Positions 57,105 to 64,000 of a stretch of DNA of 64,000 bases are shown here, piece by piece (the first letter of the stretch is position 1; each line of letters begins with the position of its first letter). Under the pieces are notes generated by a model. That model was given only the letters and a program-made list of their open reading frames with translations. It had not been told where the DNA came from and ran no database searches. Origin of the DNA: an uncultured Alphaproteobacteria bacterium (GTDB taxonomy: Bacteria > Pseudomonadota > Alphaproteobacteria > Methylaequorales > Methylaequoraceae); NCBI GenBank assembly GCA_902613995.1, contig CACMJG010000004.1, positions 62,001-126,000 of the forward strand, written 5' to 3'. A program made the translations under genes and the position numbers.

Positions 57105-57171
57105 TTGAATTGGGAAGATCTTTTTATTTTAAGGGAGGAAATATTTTATTTTGGATCTTCCCACAATTCAA
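57105..57171. promoter_or_regulatory. Long inverted repeat upstream of the POT transporter gene
   Basis: TTGAATTGGGAAGATC (57105-57120) pairs with bases 57154-57171 as 16 bp with a 2-base bulge. The 33-base loop contains aagggagga (57131-57139), a strong ribosome-site-like sequence. The element sits 7 bases after a stop codon and about 55 bases before the POT gene. It lacks a T-run, so a simple intrinsic terminator is not obvious. An mRNA-stability or regulatory hairpin fits. Confidence 0.6.
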
Positions 57172-57175
57172 ATTT

Positions 57176-57196
57176 CTGACACTTGTCAGATATAAT
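57176..57196 (+). promoter_or_regulatory. Operator-like dyad next to a -10 box, POT transporter
   Basis: CTGACA-CT-TGTCAG (57176-57189) is a perfect 6+2+6 palindrome placed directly before TATAAT (57191-57196). There is no recognisable -35 box 17 bases upstream. This suggests a regulator-dependent promoter for the POT gene that starts at 57228. Confidence 0.5.
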
Positions 57197-57227
57197 ATTA
57201 ATAAGCAATGTTCATGCCAAAACAAAA

Positions 57228-58535
57228 ATGGAAAATTTAAAAACTAATATATTGTCAAGTCATCCGAGCGGATTAACAACCCTTTTTCTTACTGAGTTGT
57301 GGGAGAGATTTAGTTATTACGGAATGCGTGCTATTCTGGTTTTGTATTTAGTTTCTGAAACAAACTCCTCAAACCCTGGGTTAGGTTGGTCAAATTATGA
57401 TGCCATCAAACTCTATGGCTGGTACACAGCCTTTGTTTATCTGGCTTGTATTCCAGGAGGAATAATCGCTGACAAGCTAATCACAAGCGAAAAAGCTGTT
57501 TTCTGGGGAGGTGCATTATTATGTTTGGGTCATTTATCACTTGCAATTGACAACATAAATTTTTTCTACATTGGTTTAATATTAATTGTGCTTGGTGTTG
57601 GCCTTTTAAAACCAAGCATTTCAACTCTTGTGGGATCTTTATACACACAAAAAGACATAAGAAGAGATCAAGGGTTTACATTATTTTATATTGGAATCAA
57701 TATTGGTGCTTTCCTTGCGAGTTTAATTGTAGGGTATGTTGGAGAAACTTATGGCTGGCACTATGGTTTTTCGTTAGCAGGTTTAGGAATGATAATTGGG
57801 CAGGTAACTTTTTTTTGCGGGAGAAAGAATTTTAAAAATGTTAAAAAAGAAAAAAAGGTATTTAAATACAAGAAAGTCAATAGATTTGAATTCGATAGAA
57901 TAAAATTAATTGTTTTAGCTAGTTTTATACTTATTATTTTCTGGGCTTCTTTTGAGCAAGCAGGAGGACTTATGAATATCTTTGCATATCAAAAAACAGA
58001 TAGATTTATTGGATTTTTAAATTTTGAGGTACCAGCAAGTTGGTTTCAGTCTATCAATCCTTTGATGATAATTTTTCTAGGTTTTTCTGTAGCACAGTTT
58101 TGGTTTTTTATTGAGAAAAAAAAAATTATAATTTCTTCTATTTTCAAAATTTCTACTGGTTTAATAATTATGGGATTAGGATTTGTATTTATGTTTTTTG
58201 CTGCTCTTGAGTACGAAGTATTAGGAAAATCTTCAATGTATTGGCTAGTGTTAGCATACTTGTTTCATACAGTTGGAGAGTTATGCGCATCTCCTGTTAT
58301 ATTGTCCTACATTACTAAGTTGTCGCCACAAAGACTTGTTTCGTCAATTATGGGAATTTATTTTGCTGCTATTGGGATAGGAAATAAATTAGCAGGGACC
58401 ATTGGCCAAAATTCGGAGAAATTTGGAGAAAAATTTATTTTTATAGGTATCACATTCGTATGTATGATAGTTGGATTCACTGTAATCTTATTTAGTAAAA
58501 AACTTTCTAAATTATCCCACGGTCTAGATAATTGA
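57228..58535 (+). CDS. POT family proton-dependent peptide transporter
   Basis: 435 residues from ATG 57228 (MENLKTNILSSHPSGL); the frame opens from TTG 57183, but that lies upstream of the -10 box at 57191. FLTELWERFSYYGMRAILVLYL is the POT signature with ExxER. YTAFVYLACIPGGIIADKL, GVGLLKPSISTLVGSLY, FTLFYIGINIGAFLASLI and SFEQAGGLMNIFA follow. There are about twelve membrane helices. It imports di- and tripeptides with protons. Its promoter region has an operator-like dyad, so expression is probably regulated. Confidence 0.95.
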   Translation: MENLKTNILSSHPSGLTTLFLTELWERFSYYGMRAILVLYLVSETNSSNPGLGWSNYDAIKLYGWYTAFVYLACIPGGIIADKLITSEKAVFWGGALLCLGHLSLAIDNINFFYIGLILIVLGVGLLKPSISTLVGSLYTQKDIRRDQGFTLFYIGINIGAFLASLIVGYVGETYGWHYGFSLAGLGMIIGQVTFFCGRKNFKNVKKEKKVFKYKKVNRFEFDRIKLIVLASFILIIFWASFEQAGGLMNIFAYQKTDRFIGFLNFEVPASWFQSINPLMIIFLGFSVAQFWFFIEKKKIIISSIFKISTGLIIMGLGFVFMFFAALEYEVLGKSSMYWLVLAYLFHTVGELCASPVILSYITKLSPQRLVSSIMGIYFAAIGIGNKLAGTIGQNSEKFGEKFIFIGITFVCMIVGFTVILFSKKLSKLSHGLDN

Positions 58536-58540
58536 TTTAT

Positions 58541-58617
58541 GCGCCCGTAGCTCAACTGGATAGAGCATTTGATTTCGGCTCAAAAGGTTAAGGGTTCGAA
58601 TCCTTTCGGGCGCGCCA
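58541..58617 (+). tRNA. tRNA-Arg (anticodon TCG)
   Basis: Acceptor GCGCCCG pairs with CGGGCGC, then G and an encoded CCA. D arm AGCTCAACTGGATAGAGC. Anticodon stem TTTGA/TCAAA encloses TTTCGGC, giving TCG for CGA and related codons. T arm AAGGGTTCGAATCCTTT. It starts 6 bases after the POT stop and is followed by DUF2007. Confidence 0.97.
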
Positions 58618-58665
58618 ATTTATTTTTGATTTGAAACTAATGTTTAATTTTATTAATTATTTAGC

Positions 58666-58896
58666 ATGGAAACTTTAATAAAAAGTAACGACCAAATTTA
58701 TATAAGTTGGATAAAAAGTATTTTAAAAGCTCACGATATTGAATACTTTACTTTTGATGAAGAGATGTCAATAACAGAGGGAAATATAACGGCGATACCA
58801 ATCAGAATACTTGTCAACGAGAATGAACTATCCAAAGCATTGCAAATTATTAAGAATGAAGAAAAACTTAATTCAGCTGAACAAAATAAAAGATGA
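58666..58896 (+). CDS. DUF2007 domain protein
   Basis: 76 residues. METLIKSNDQIYISWIKSILKAHDIEYFTFDEEMS followed by IPIRILVNENELSKALQII matches DUF2007, a GlnB/ACT-like small beta-alpha fold (the first half recognises a change of sequence context; the second holds an RILV strand). The function is unknown. It has a 24-base convergent overlap with the YgjP-like gene. Confidence 0.8.
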   Translation: METLIKSNDQIYISWIKSILKAHDIEYFTFDEEMSITEGNITAIPIRILVNENELSKALQIIKNEEKLNSAEQNKR

Positions 58897-59622
58897 TCCA
58901 TTATCTTTTAACCATCTTTTACTTTTACAATAATTAGGATCTTTTTTTTTGACTAGCTCCCAAAATTTACTTGAGTGGTTTGGAACGTTAATATGAGCAA
59001 GTTCATGGATTAAAACGTAATCAATAACACTCTCAGGTAACATAATTAATTTCCAATTTAAAAAAATATCCCCTTTAATATTACAACTTCCCCATCTAGC
59101 CGTATATGATTTTATTGTCAATGAATTGAATTCAATACTGATACGTTTAGATAAAAATGACAATCTTGCTCTTAAAAAATTATTAGCTTGTAATTTTAGC
59201 CACTCAATAATTAGTTTCTTACTTTTTGATTCGTCTGAATAAAATATTTTTAATTTATTGTCCTCAACAGCAATTCCTTCAAAGTTAGATTTCTCGTAAA
59301 CAAGCTTTAGGACTTCGCCCTTATAGGTGATGAACCCATGTGAAATCTGATCAATTTTTTTGTGATTTTTCCTAGACCGATCAACATTTTTATTAATCCA
59401 TTCCTTTTTACTTTCAATCAAATTCTTTAGAAAGATTTCGGAGGTATTATACGGACAGGAAACTTCTAGCTCTCCATTTCTTATTTTCAAGGAAATTGAT
59501 TTGGATCTTCTTGAAGTCCTTATTATTTTTATGCCCTGTTTTTTTTGTATTTTTTTTTTAACTGCTTTTAGTTTTTGACTAAAAATATTCGTATAATTCA
59601 ATGAAAACAAATTATTTCCCAA
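58873..59622 (-). CDS. YgjP-like (M48-type) metal-dependent hydrolase
   Basis: 249 residues. The zincin motif LIHELAHINVPNHSSKFWELV (HExxH plus downstream His) and AARWGSC-like TARWGSCNIKGDIFLNWKLIMLP define the YgjP/SprT-like family. An N-terminal RSKSISLKIRNGELEVSCPY region also belongs to the family. Probable cytoplasmic zinc peptidase of unknown substrate. Overlaps the histidine phosphatase gene by 11 bases. Confidence 0.9.
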   Translation of the reverse strand: MGNNLFSLNYTNIFSQKLKAVKKKIQKKQGIKIIRTSRRSKSISLKIRNGELEVSCPYNTSEIFLKNLIESKKEWINKNVDRSRKNHKKIDQISHGFITYKGEVLKLVYEKSNFEGIAVEDNKLKIFYSDESKSKKLIIEWLKLQANNFLRARLSFLSKRISIEFNSLTIKSYTARWGSCNIKGDIFLNWKLIMLPESVIDYVLIHELAHINVPNHSSKFWELVKKKDPNYCKSKRWLKDNGSSFILFS

Positions 59623-60190
59623 TTATTTTCGTTATTATTAATTCATTTTTTAACTCTATAAGAGATAGTGAGCCATGCTTAATCAATTCCCAATAATTTT
59701 TAACCATTTTATCAAAAGGTTCTTTAGTTAATAAAGATAACATTCCATTAATTGAACCTGCATGACAAACAATTAAAGCATCTTCATTGACTTTAAATAT
59801 ATCTTCTAAGAAACTCTTCAGTCTTTTCAAAAACTCGTTATTACTTTCACCATTAGGAATTTTAAAAGATAAAAGATTATTTTCCCAATCTAGTTTATCT
59901 TTCTTTGAAATAGAACTCATTTTTTTCATTTCCCAATCACCCAAATTCATTTCCTTAATCCTTTCGTCAACTATGTAGTTTTCTGTCAACGTATTTGTCA
60001 ATTTTATACATCTTTTCAATGGACTGCTATAAACCTTTATGGAGTTAGTATCTATATTAAAATTCTTAATTTTCTTTTGAATTAACTTTACTTCTTGCTC
60101 AAACCTATCTGAAACGTCTAGATCGGTCTGACCGTAGAAAACATCGATATCTACATTTAATGACGTATGTCGTAAAAAAAAAAGCTTCAT
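59612..60190 (-). CDS. Histidine phosphatase family protein
   Basis: 192 residues. MKLFFLRHTSLN gives RH with Thr in place of Gly at the phospho-His site. It continues with VFYGQTDLDVS, SPLKRCIKLTNTL, LGDWEMKKMSSI and IVCHAGSINGMLSL, which has the second catalytic His. The YGQTD pattern resembles CobC (alpha-ribazole phosphatase), but no cobalamin genes are in the window, so the substrate is open. It begins where the acylphosphatase gene ends. Confidence 0.85.
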   Translation of the reverse strand: MKLFFLRHTSLNVDIDVFYGQTDLDVSDRFEQEVKLIQKKIKNFNIDTNSIKVYSSPLKRCIKLTNTLTENYIVDERIKEMNLGDWEMKKMSSISKKDKLDWENNLLSFKIPNGESNNEFLKRLKSFLEDIFKVNEDALIVCHAGSINGMLSLLTKEPFDKMVKNYWELIKHGSLSLIELKNELIITKIIGK

Positions 60191-60471
60191 TAATAATAAA
60201 TACTAAAATTTTTAAATTTTTTGAAATTTTCTTCTCTTTTCTTAATATTTTCTACATTTGCGAATAAAGGGCCTTTCTTACAAGCATTTACAAAAAAATC
60301 AATATTTTCTCTTTTACCACTTACTTCACATTCAACACTTTCATCTTCACAATTTTTAACCCAACCCGTTAAAAATAAATCTTCAGCTGTTTTTTTTGTC
60401 CATGCTCTAAATCCAACACCTTGGACTTTCCCATATATTTTTAGGTGAAAATTTAAAAGGTTATTTGTCAT
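60190..60471 (-). CDS. acyP: Acylphosphatase
   Basis: 93 residues. IYGKVQGVGFRAWTKKTAEDL with catalytic Arg22, and LTGWVKNCEDESVECEVSG with catalytic Asn40, are both intact. It hydrolyses acyl phosphates such as carbamoyl phosphate and 1,3-bisphosphoglycerate. Overlaps fxsA by 11 bases. Confidence 0.93.
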   Translation of the reverse strand: MTNNLLNFHLKIYGKVQGVGFRAWTKKTAEDLFLTGWVKNCEDESVECEVSGKRENIDFFVNACKKGPLFANVENIKKREENFKKFKNFSIYY

Positions 60472-60847
60472 CTAAATCCTTGTAATCTACTTCAATAATT
60501 TCTTTATCTTTTGATTTTCTTTGATCATCATAAAAATAATTCTTTGTTTTATCTGGAACAAAATCCCAAATTAAATACCTCAACGACTTAATAAGTAAAA
60601 AAATACCACAAAAGTCTGTAATAAAACCAGGTATTAACAAAAGAATCCCTGCAAATTTTGTAAAAATCCATTCTTTAGGATTTGCTGCTATATTTTGGGG
60701 ATTCATTCCAGATCTTAAAAAATAAAATCCTGTAAGTCCTGAAAGTATGATTAAAAAAATAACTGGAAAAAAACCTAAGAGATCACCAAATAAAATGAAT
60801 AACAATAACTCGAGAATTGGCAAAATTAATAATATCTTTATACTCAT
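60461..60847 (-). CDS. fxsA: FxsA family membrane protein
   Basis: 128 residues. Hydrophobic segments at about 4-20, 24-45 and 68-90, with the FxsA pattern LPILELLLFILFGDLLGFFPVIFLIILSGLTGFYFLR, NPQNIAANPKE and LLIPGFITDFCGIFLLI. E. coli FxsA is linked to exclusion of phage T7 by F plasmid. The cytoplasmic tail is acidic/basic mixed. First gene of the fxsA-acyP-histidine-phosphatase-ygjP run. Confidence 0.88.
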   Translation of the reverse strand: MSIKILLILPILELLLFILFGDLLGFFPVIFLIILSGLTGFYFLRSGMNPQNIAANPKEWIFTKFAGILLLIPGFITDFCGIFLLIKSLRYLIWDFVPDKTKNYFYDDQRKSKDKEIIEVDYKDLDDK

Positions 60848-60895
60848 AATCTATCCTTTTACCATCATTAAAGATAATTTTAAACTGATTTAAAT

Positions 60896-61318
60896 ATGCT
60901 AGAATACCAGAATCTTAGCCTACAAATAATTAATTTTCTCATTCCATTTCTTGTTGGAAGCTTAATATTTTTTTCTTTAGTAGTAGCGCCAAATGTTTTC
61001 ATTTCACTTGATCAGAAAAGTGCAAGAAAATTTATACGCAGCATTTTTCCTAAACTATATCTCTATGCTTTTTTAATAAGTATAACAATTACTTTGTTAA
61101 TCATCTATCATGGGAAAATTTATAGCGTATTATTTTTTTTAGTCTCTTCTGGTTTTTTGTTTTCGAAAATTTTTTTAGTTAAATGGATTAATGACGTTAG
61201 TGATGTAAAACAAAAAACTAGCCAACAAATAAAAAAGTTCAAAATTTTGCACTCGTTGAGTGTCTCAATATTTATTACTCAAATTGTCTGCATGACAATA
61301 GTTTATTTTAAAATTTAA
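60896..61318 (+). CDS. DUF4149 / TMEM205-like membrane protein
   Basis: 140 residues with four hydrophobic segments (about 13-37, 52-72, 78-95 and 118-138). FLIPFLVGSLIFFSLVVAPNVFISLDQKSARKFIRSIFPKLYLY matches the DUF4149 pattern, and KWINDVSDVKQKTSQQIKKFKILHSLSVSIF is the conserved second half. Function unknown. Its stop shares TTAA with the convergent HAD gene. Confidence 0.75.
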   Translation: MLEYQNLSLQIINFLIPFLVGSLIFFSLVVAPNVFISLDQKSARKFIRSIFPKLYLYAFLISITITLLIIYHGKIYSVLFFLVSSGFLFSKIFLVKWINDVSDVKQKTSQQIKKFKILHSLSVSIFITQIVCMTIVYFKI

Positions 61319-62070
61319 TGATTTATTATTTTGTTTAGAAGATCAATATTTACAAACTTATTTCCATAAGCTTTCCCTTTTATTACTTTGAATGGTTCTT
61401 CAGATTCTCCAAGACTTGAAACAACAATATTTGCTTCCTCAAAATTTTCATTTTTGGTGTAAATAGATGGTGTTACTAAAACATTTATATTTGCATTAAC
61501 CGCGGACCTGAGTCCTCTTAAAGAGTCCTCTATTGCAACGCATGACTGTGGGGCTATTCTCAATTTTTCAAGTATCCACTCATAAATTTCGGGTGAGGGT
61601 CTTTTATTTTCTGTGCAACCACCGTGTGCAATAAGATCAAAAGTTAAATTTGGGTCTATCTTTAATCCATTTTTAAAAAGTGTCGATAAGTCATCTTGTG
61701 TAGTAGACGAAACAATTGCAATTCTAATATTATTCTTTTTTAATTCATTTATAAGTCTTAGAACTCCAGGTCTAAATGTTATTTCAGAATCCATAATATA
61801 ATCTTTAAAAATTTCGTTTTTTACTTTATGGATGGAATTGATGTATTTTGTTAAATTTTTATATTCTAACATCTCGGGCCATGCACGTTTAATATAATAT
61901 TCAATCCTTTCTTTACCATCACCTATATTTAACAGTTCTGTATAAATAGCTTCGTCCCAAAACCAATCAAGATTAAATTCCTTAAAAGATTCATTAAAAG
62001 ATCGTCTATGAAAATCTTCAGTTTCAGCAATAGTTCCGTCCACGTCGAATAATACAGCACTAAGTAACAT
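61315..62070 (-). CDS. HAD-superfamily phosphatase, CbbY/beta-phosphoglucomutase-like
   Basis: 251 residues. HAD motif I VLFDVDGTIAETEDFH, motif II IAIVSSTTQDD, motif III Lys in KRPSPEIYEWIL and motif IV CVAIEDSLRGLRSA are complete, with a helical cap after motif I (residues about 18-85). Phosphatase or phosphomutase activity is likely, substrate unknown. It overlaps hldE by 11 bases, but it is not a GmhB-type heptose bisphosphatase. Confidence 0.9.
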   Translation of the reverse strand: MLLSAVLFDVDGTIAETEDFHRRSFNESFKEFNLDWFWDEAIYTELLNIGDGKERIEYYIKRAWPEMLEYKNLTKYINSIHKVKNEIFKDYIMDSEITFRPGVLRLINELKKNNIRIAIVSSTTQDDLSTLFKNGLKIDPNLTFDLIAHGGCTENKRPSPEIYEWILEKLRIAPQSCVAIEDSLRGLRSAVNANINVLVTPSIYTKNENFEEANIVVSSLGESEEPFKVIKGKAYGNKFVNIDLLNKIINH

Positions 62071-63478
62071 TTTTTATTTTCCTTATAATGCTTGAGGTTG
62101 ATTTTCCCTTCACACATTTGATTAATTTTATTTTTCCTCCCCAATTTTTTATCACTTTAGATCCGACAACTTCATCTATACTATAGTCATCACCTTTGAA
62201 AATAATATTTGGTCTAATTTTTTTTATTAAATTGATAGGGGTTTCCTCATTAAAAATTAATATTTTATCAATAAAATCAAAATTCGCTAAAATTTCTGTT
62301 CTTTCCACCTGATTCAAAATAGGTCTATCTTTGCCTTTAATTTTTTTTATAGAATTGTCACTATTAAGTCCTAAAATTAAAAAATCACACATTTTTCTTG
62401 CTTCTTTAAGATAAAATATATGTCCTTGATGGATTAAATCAAAACACCCATTCGTAAAGCCAATTGTTTTATTTTTATATTTCTTTAAATCATAATTCAA
62501 TTCCTTTAATTTGCATAACTTGTTCTTTTGATTTGAATTAAGTAAATCCTTTTCATTTACAACTGTGGTTCCAAACTTTCCAACTGAAATCCCAGCCGCA
62601 TCATTGGCTATTTCAGTTGCATTGAATAAGGATCTTCCATCAGCAACTCCTGAGGCTATATAAGCTATAACTGTATCTCCAGCGCCCGAAACATCAAAAA
62701 CTTCTTTAGCTTTTGATGGTAAATGTATAGAGACATTCTTTTTATCTACAATAGATATTCCGTCTGAACTCCTAGTTGTAACAATTGCATCAAAATTATA
62801 TTTTTTTAATAATTCTTTAGACAGCCTTACTACCATATTGGAATCATCTTCATTTTTTAAGTTTTTTTTAATTTTAGACGCCTCTAAAAGCTCTTTAAAA
62901 TTTGGTGTAATAATATTTGCACCTCTGTATGGAGAAAAGTCACTTTTTTTAGGATCTACTATAACTAACTTATTCTTTTTCCTTGATAGTTCTATAGTAG
63001 TCTTAAGTAATTTATCAGTTAAAAGTCCTTTATTGTAATCAGAGAGCACAACAACATCAAAAAGTTCAATTTTACTTCTTATTATACTTAGAATTTTTGT
63101 TTCAAGTTTAGAGCTTATTGGCTGATTAGATTCTTTATCGACTCTTAAAATTTGTTGGTTTCCAGAAACAAATCTTATTTTTTTTGTTGTACATCTATTC
63201 TTATCAGTAAAAAGGTTGAATGTAAGTTTTTTTGAATCCTTCAATAATTTTTTTAAAACTATCGACTCTTCATCATCTCCGCAAACTGAAATAATATGGC
63301 ATTTACTTCCTGCGCCACAGATATTTTTTGCTACATTTCCGCATCCACCTAATACTTCATATTTATTGTTATTAATTTTTAATACAGGGATTGGTGCTTC
63401 AGGTGATATTCTCTTTACATCTCCATGAGAATATGAATCTAAGATTATATCTCCAATACACAAAACATTTCCAGACAT
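62060..63478 (-). CDS. hldE: Bifunctional heptose-7-P kinase / heptose-1-P adenylyltransferase HldE
   Basis: 472 residues, full length. The N-terminal ribokinase-like domain (about 1-310) has VLCIGDIILDSYSHGDVKRISPEAPIPVL, GCGNVAKNICG and VSGAGDTVIAYIASG. The C-terminal cytidylyltransferase-like domain (about 330-472) has GFTNGCFDLIHQGHIFYLKEAR (HxGH) and IKKIKGKDRPILNQVERTEILANF. It makes ADP-heptose precursor for the LPS core. Lies between the UXS-like epimerase (4-base gap) and the HAD gene. Confidence 0.95.
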   Translation of the reverse strand: MSGNVLCIGDIILDSYSHGDVKRISPEAPIPVLKINNNKYEVLGGCGNVAKNICGAGSKCHIISVCGDDEESIVLKKLLKDSKKLTFNLFTDKNRCTTKKIRFVSGNQQILRVDKESNQPISSKLETKILSIIRSKIELFDVVVLSDYNKGLLTDKLLKTTIELSRKKNKLVIVDPKKSDFSPYRGANIITPNFKELLEASKIKKNLKNEDDSNMVVRLSKELLKKYNFDAIVTTRSSDGISIVDKKNVSIHLPSKAKEVFDVSGAGDTVIAYIASGVADGRSLFNATEIANDAAGISVGKFGTTVVNEKDLLNSNQKNKLCKLKELNYDLKKYKNKTIGFTNGCFDLIHQGHIFYLKEARKMCDFLILGLNSDNSIKKIKGKDRPILNQVERTEILANFDFIDKILIFNEETPINLIKKIRPNIIFKGDDYSIDEVVGSKVIKNWGGKIKLIKCVKGKSTSSIIRKIKNVT

Positions 63479-63482
63479 AATC

Positions 63483-64000
63483 TTAAATTAACTCCTTTTT
63501 AAGTAAAGATTCAAAATATTTTATTGTTTTCTTGAGTCCTGTTTTTCTATCAAATTTTGGTGACCATCCCAATTTTTTATTTGCTAAAGAAATGTCAGGA
63601 CATCTCATTTGTGGATCGTCAATTGGTAAATCTTCATACATTATTTTGGAATTACTACCAGTTAAATCAATTATTTCGCTAGCTAGATTTAATATCGAGA
63701 TTTCACTAGGATTCCCTAGATTGATTGGTCCAGAGAAATTTTCCAACTCCATCATCATCAATATACCTGAAATTAAATCATCAATATAACAAAACGACCT
63801 TGTTTGGTTACCTTTTCCATAAACTGTAATGTTTTTATTTGAAAGTGCTTGTAAAATGAAATTTGATACCACTCTTCCGTCATTTGGTTGCATTCTTGGC
63901 CCGAATGTATTGAAAATTCTTATAACTTTAACATCAATTTGATGTTGTCGTTGATAATCCCAAAAGATAGTTTCAGCACACCTTTTTCCCTCATCATAAC
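63483..64000 (-). CDS. NAD-dependent epimerase, UDP-glucuronate decarboxylase-like (cut by window edge)
   Basis: Open to the right edge; the visible frame reads [16 protein letters not shown] at the edge and continues with [45 protein letters not shown] and [17 protein letters not shown]. These match the UXS/RmlB-like extended SDRs; YDEGKR is the YxxxK active site. The ATG at 63893 is internal. It likely makes a UDP-sugar for LPS, next to hldE. The N-terminal Rossmann part lies outside the window. Confidence 0.88.
   Translation of the reverse strand, partial: YDEGKRCAETIFWDYQRQHQIDVKVIRIFNTFGPRMQPNDGRVVSNFILQALSNKNITVYGKGNQTRSFCYIDDLISGILMMMELENFSGPINLGNPSEISILNLASEIIDLTGSNSKIMYEDLPIDDPQMRCPDISLANKKLGWSPKFDRKTGLKKTIKYFESLLKKELI

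Noticed and set aside
59612..60190. Cobalamin pathway gene cobC
   Set aside because: The YGQTD pattern is similar, but no other cobalamin genes are near and the RHG motif is RHT, so the substrate is left open.
60461..60847. FxsA as part of a phage-defence island
   Set aside because: It is a common housekeeping-context gene here, beside acyP and a phosphatase; no defence genes, integrase or mobile element are nearby.
1..64000. CRISPR array, prophage, insertion sequence or origin of replication
   Set aside because: No spaced direct repeats, transposase, integrase, phage structural genes, dnaA boxes in a cluster or dnaA gene were seen.

Overview
The window is a gene-dense, very AT-rich chromosomal segment from what looks like a streamlined alphaproteobacterium, probably marine. 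The clearest evidence is gene order. Several runs match blocks I know from alphaproteobacteria: infC-rpmI-rplT-pheS-pheT; lptC-lptA-lptB-hpf-ptsN; a TIGR02300 (FYDLN) protein beside aroA-cmk-rpsA-sppA-ihfB-lapA-pyrF-trpFBA-accD-folC; trxA with murU-amgK-tsaE; a short HprK with RapZ, EIIA(Man), HPr/EI and AhcY; and polA next to a small CHCC zinc-finger gene. Genes overlap or nearly touch, TTG starts are common, homopolymer tracts are long, and no insertion sequence, prophage or CRISPR array is visible. I cannot name the genus. A low-GC oceanic alphaproteobacterial lineage is my best inference.

Layout. 1-9.2 kb is the most accessory-looking part: the end of a NhaD Na+/H+ antiporter, a PepSY protein with a TonB-dependent receptor, TerB-like, DUF2805, CIA30, NTF2-like and DUF445 proteins, SelO, a MarR regulator and an orphan membrane protein. 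9.4-21.7 kb is a long minus-strand translation and envelope block (tRNA-Ser, lepA, pheT, pheS, rplT, rpmI, infC, thrS, two glycosyltransferases, an SDR protein, a LysR regulator). 21.8-28.4 kb holds uppP, an NDUFA9-like protein, rnd, and the plus-strand kdsD-lptC-lptA-lptB-hpf-ptsN operon for LPS precursor synthesis and transport plus regulatory PTS. 28.4-29.7 kb has DUF1150, Hsp20, tRNA-Ala and FYDLN. 29.7-40.3 kb is the aroA-to-folC block. 40.3-44.2 kb is tsaE-amgK-murU-sbcB-trxA. 44.2-50.7 kb has a ferredoxin-NADP reductase and a PCu(A)C-hprK-rapZ-EIIA-HPr::EI-ahcY operon. 50.8-57.1 kb has a HugZ-like protein, polA with its zinc-finger neighbour, an ABC ATPase, a probable lipoprotein hydrolase and three small unknown genes. 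57.2-64 kb has a POT transporter, tRNA-Arg, DUF2007, a YgjP-like metallopeptidase, a histidine phosphatase, acylphosphatase, FxsA, a DUF4149-like protein, a HAD phosphatase, HldE and a truncated UXS-like epimerase.

How the genes work together. Envelope building recurs: arabinose-5-P isomerase and LptABC, UppP, glycosyltransferases, HldE and AmgK/MurU recycling. The PTS genes (EIIA-Ntr, EIIA-Man, a fused HPr-EI, HprK, RapZ) come with no sugar permease, which suggests a signalling rather than a transport role.

Most notable observations: a lapA-like gene broken by a 13-T run; HPr fused to EI while keeping both phosphorylation sites; exonuclease I where addAB is expected; rpoN missing between lptB and hpf; nine of ten convergent gene pairs with no room for a terminator, four of them sharing a YTAA stop overlap; a likely AUU-started lipoprotein hydrolase leading a cluster of small unknown genes; and several hairpins or dyads in short leaders (hsp20, POT transporter, rpsA). 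I did not find a clear new defence or mobile system.
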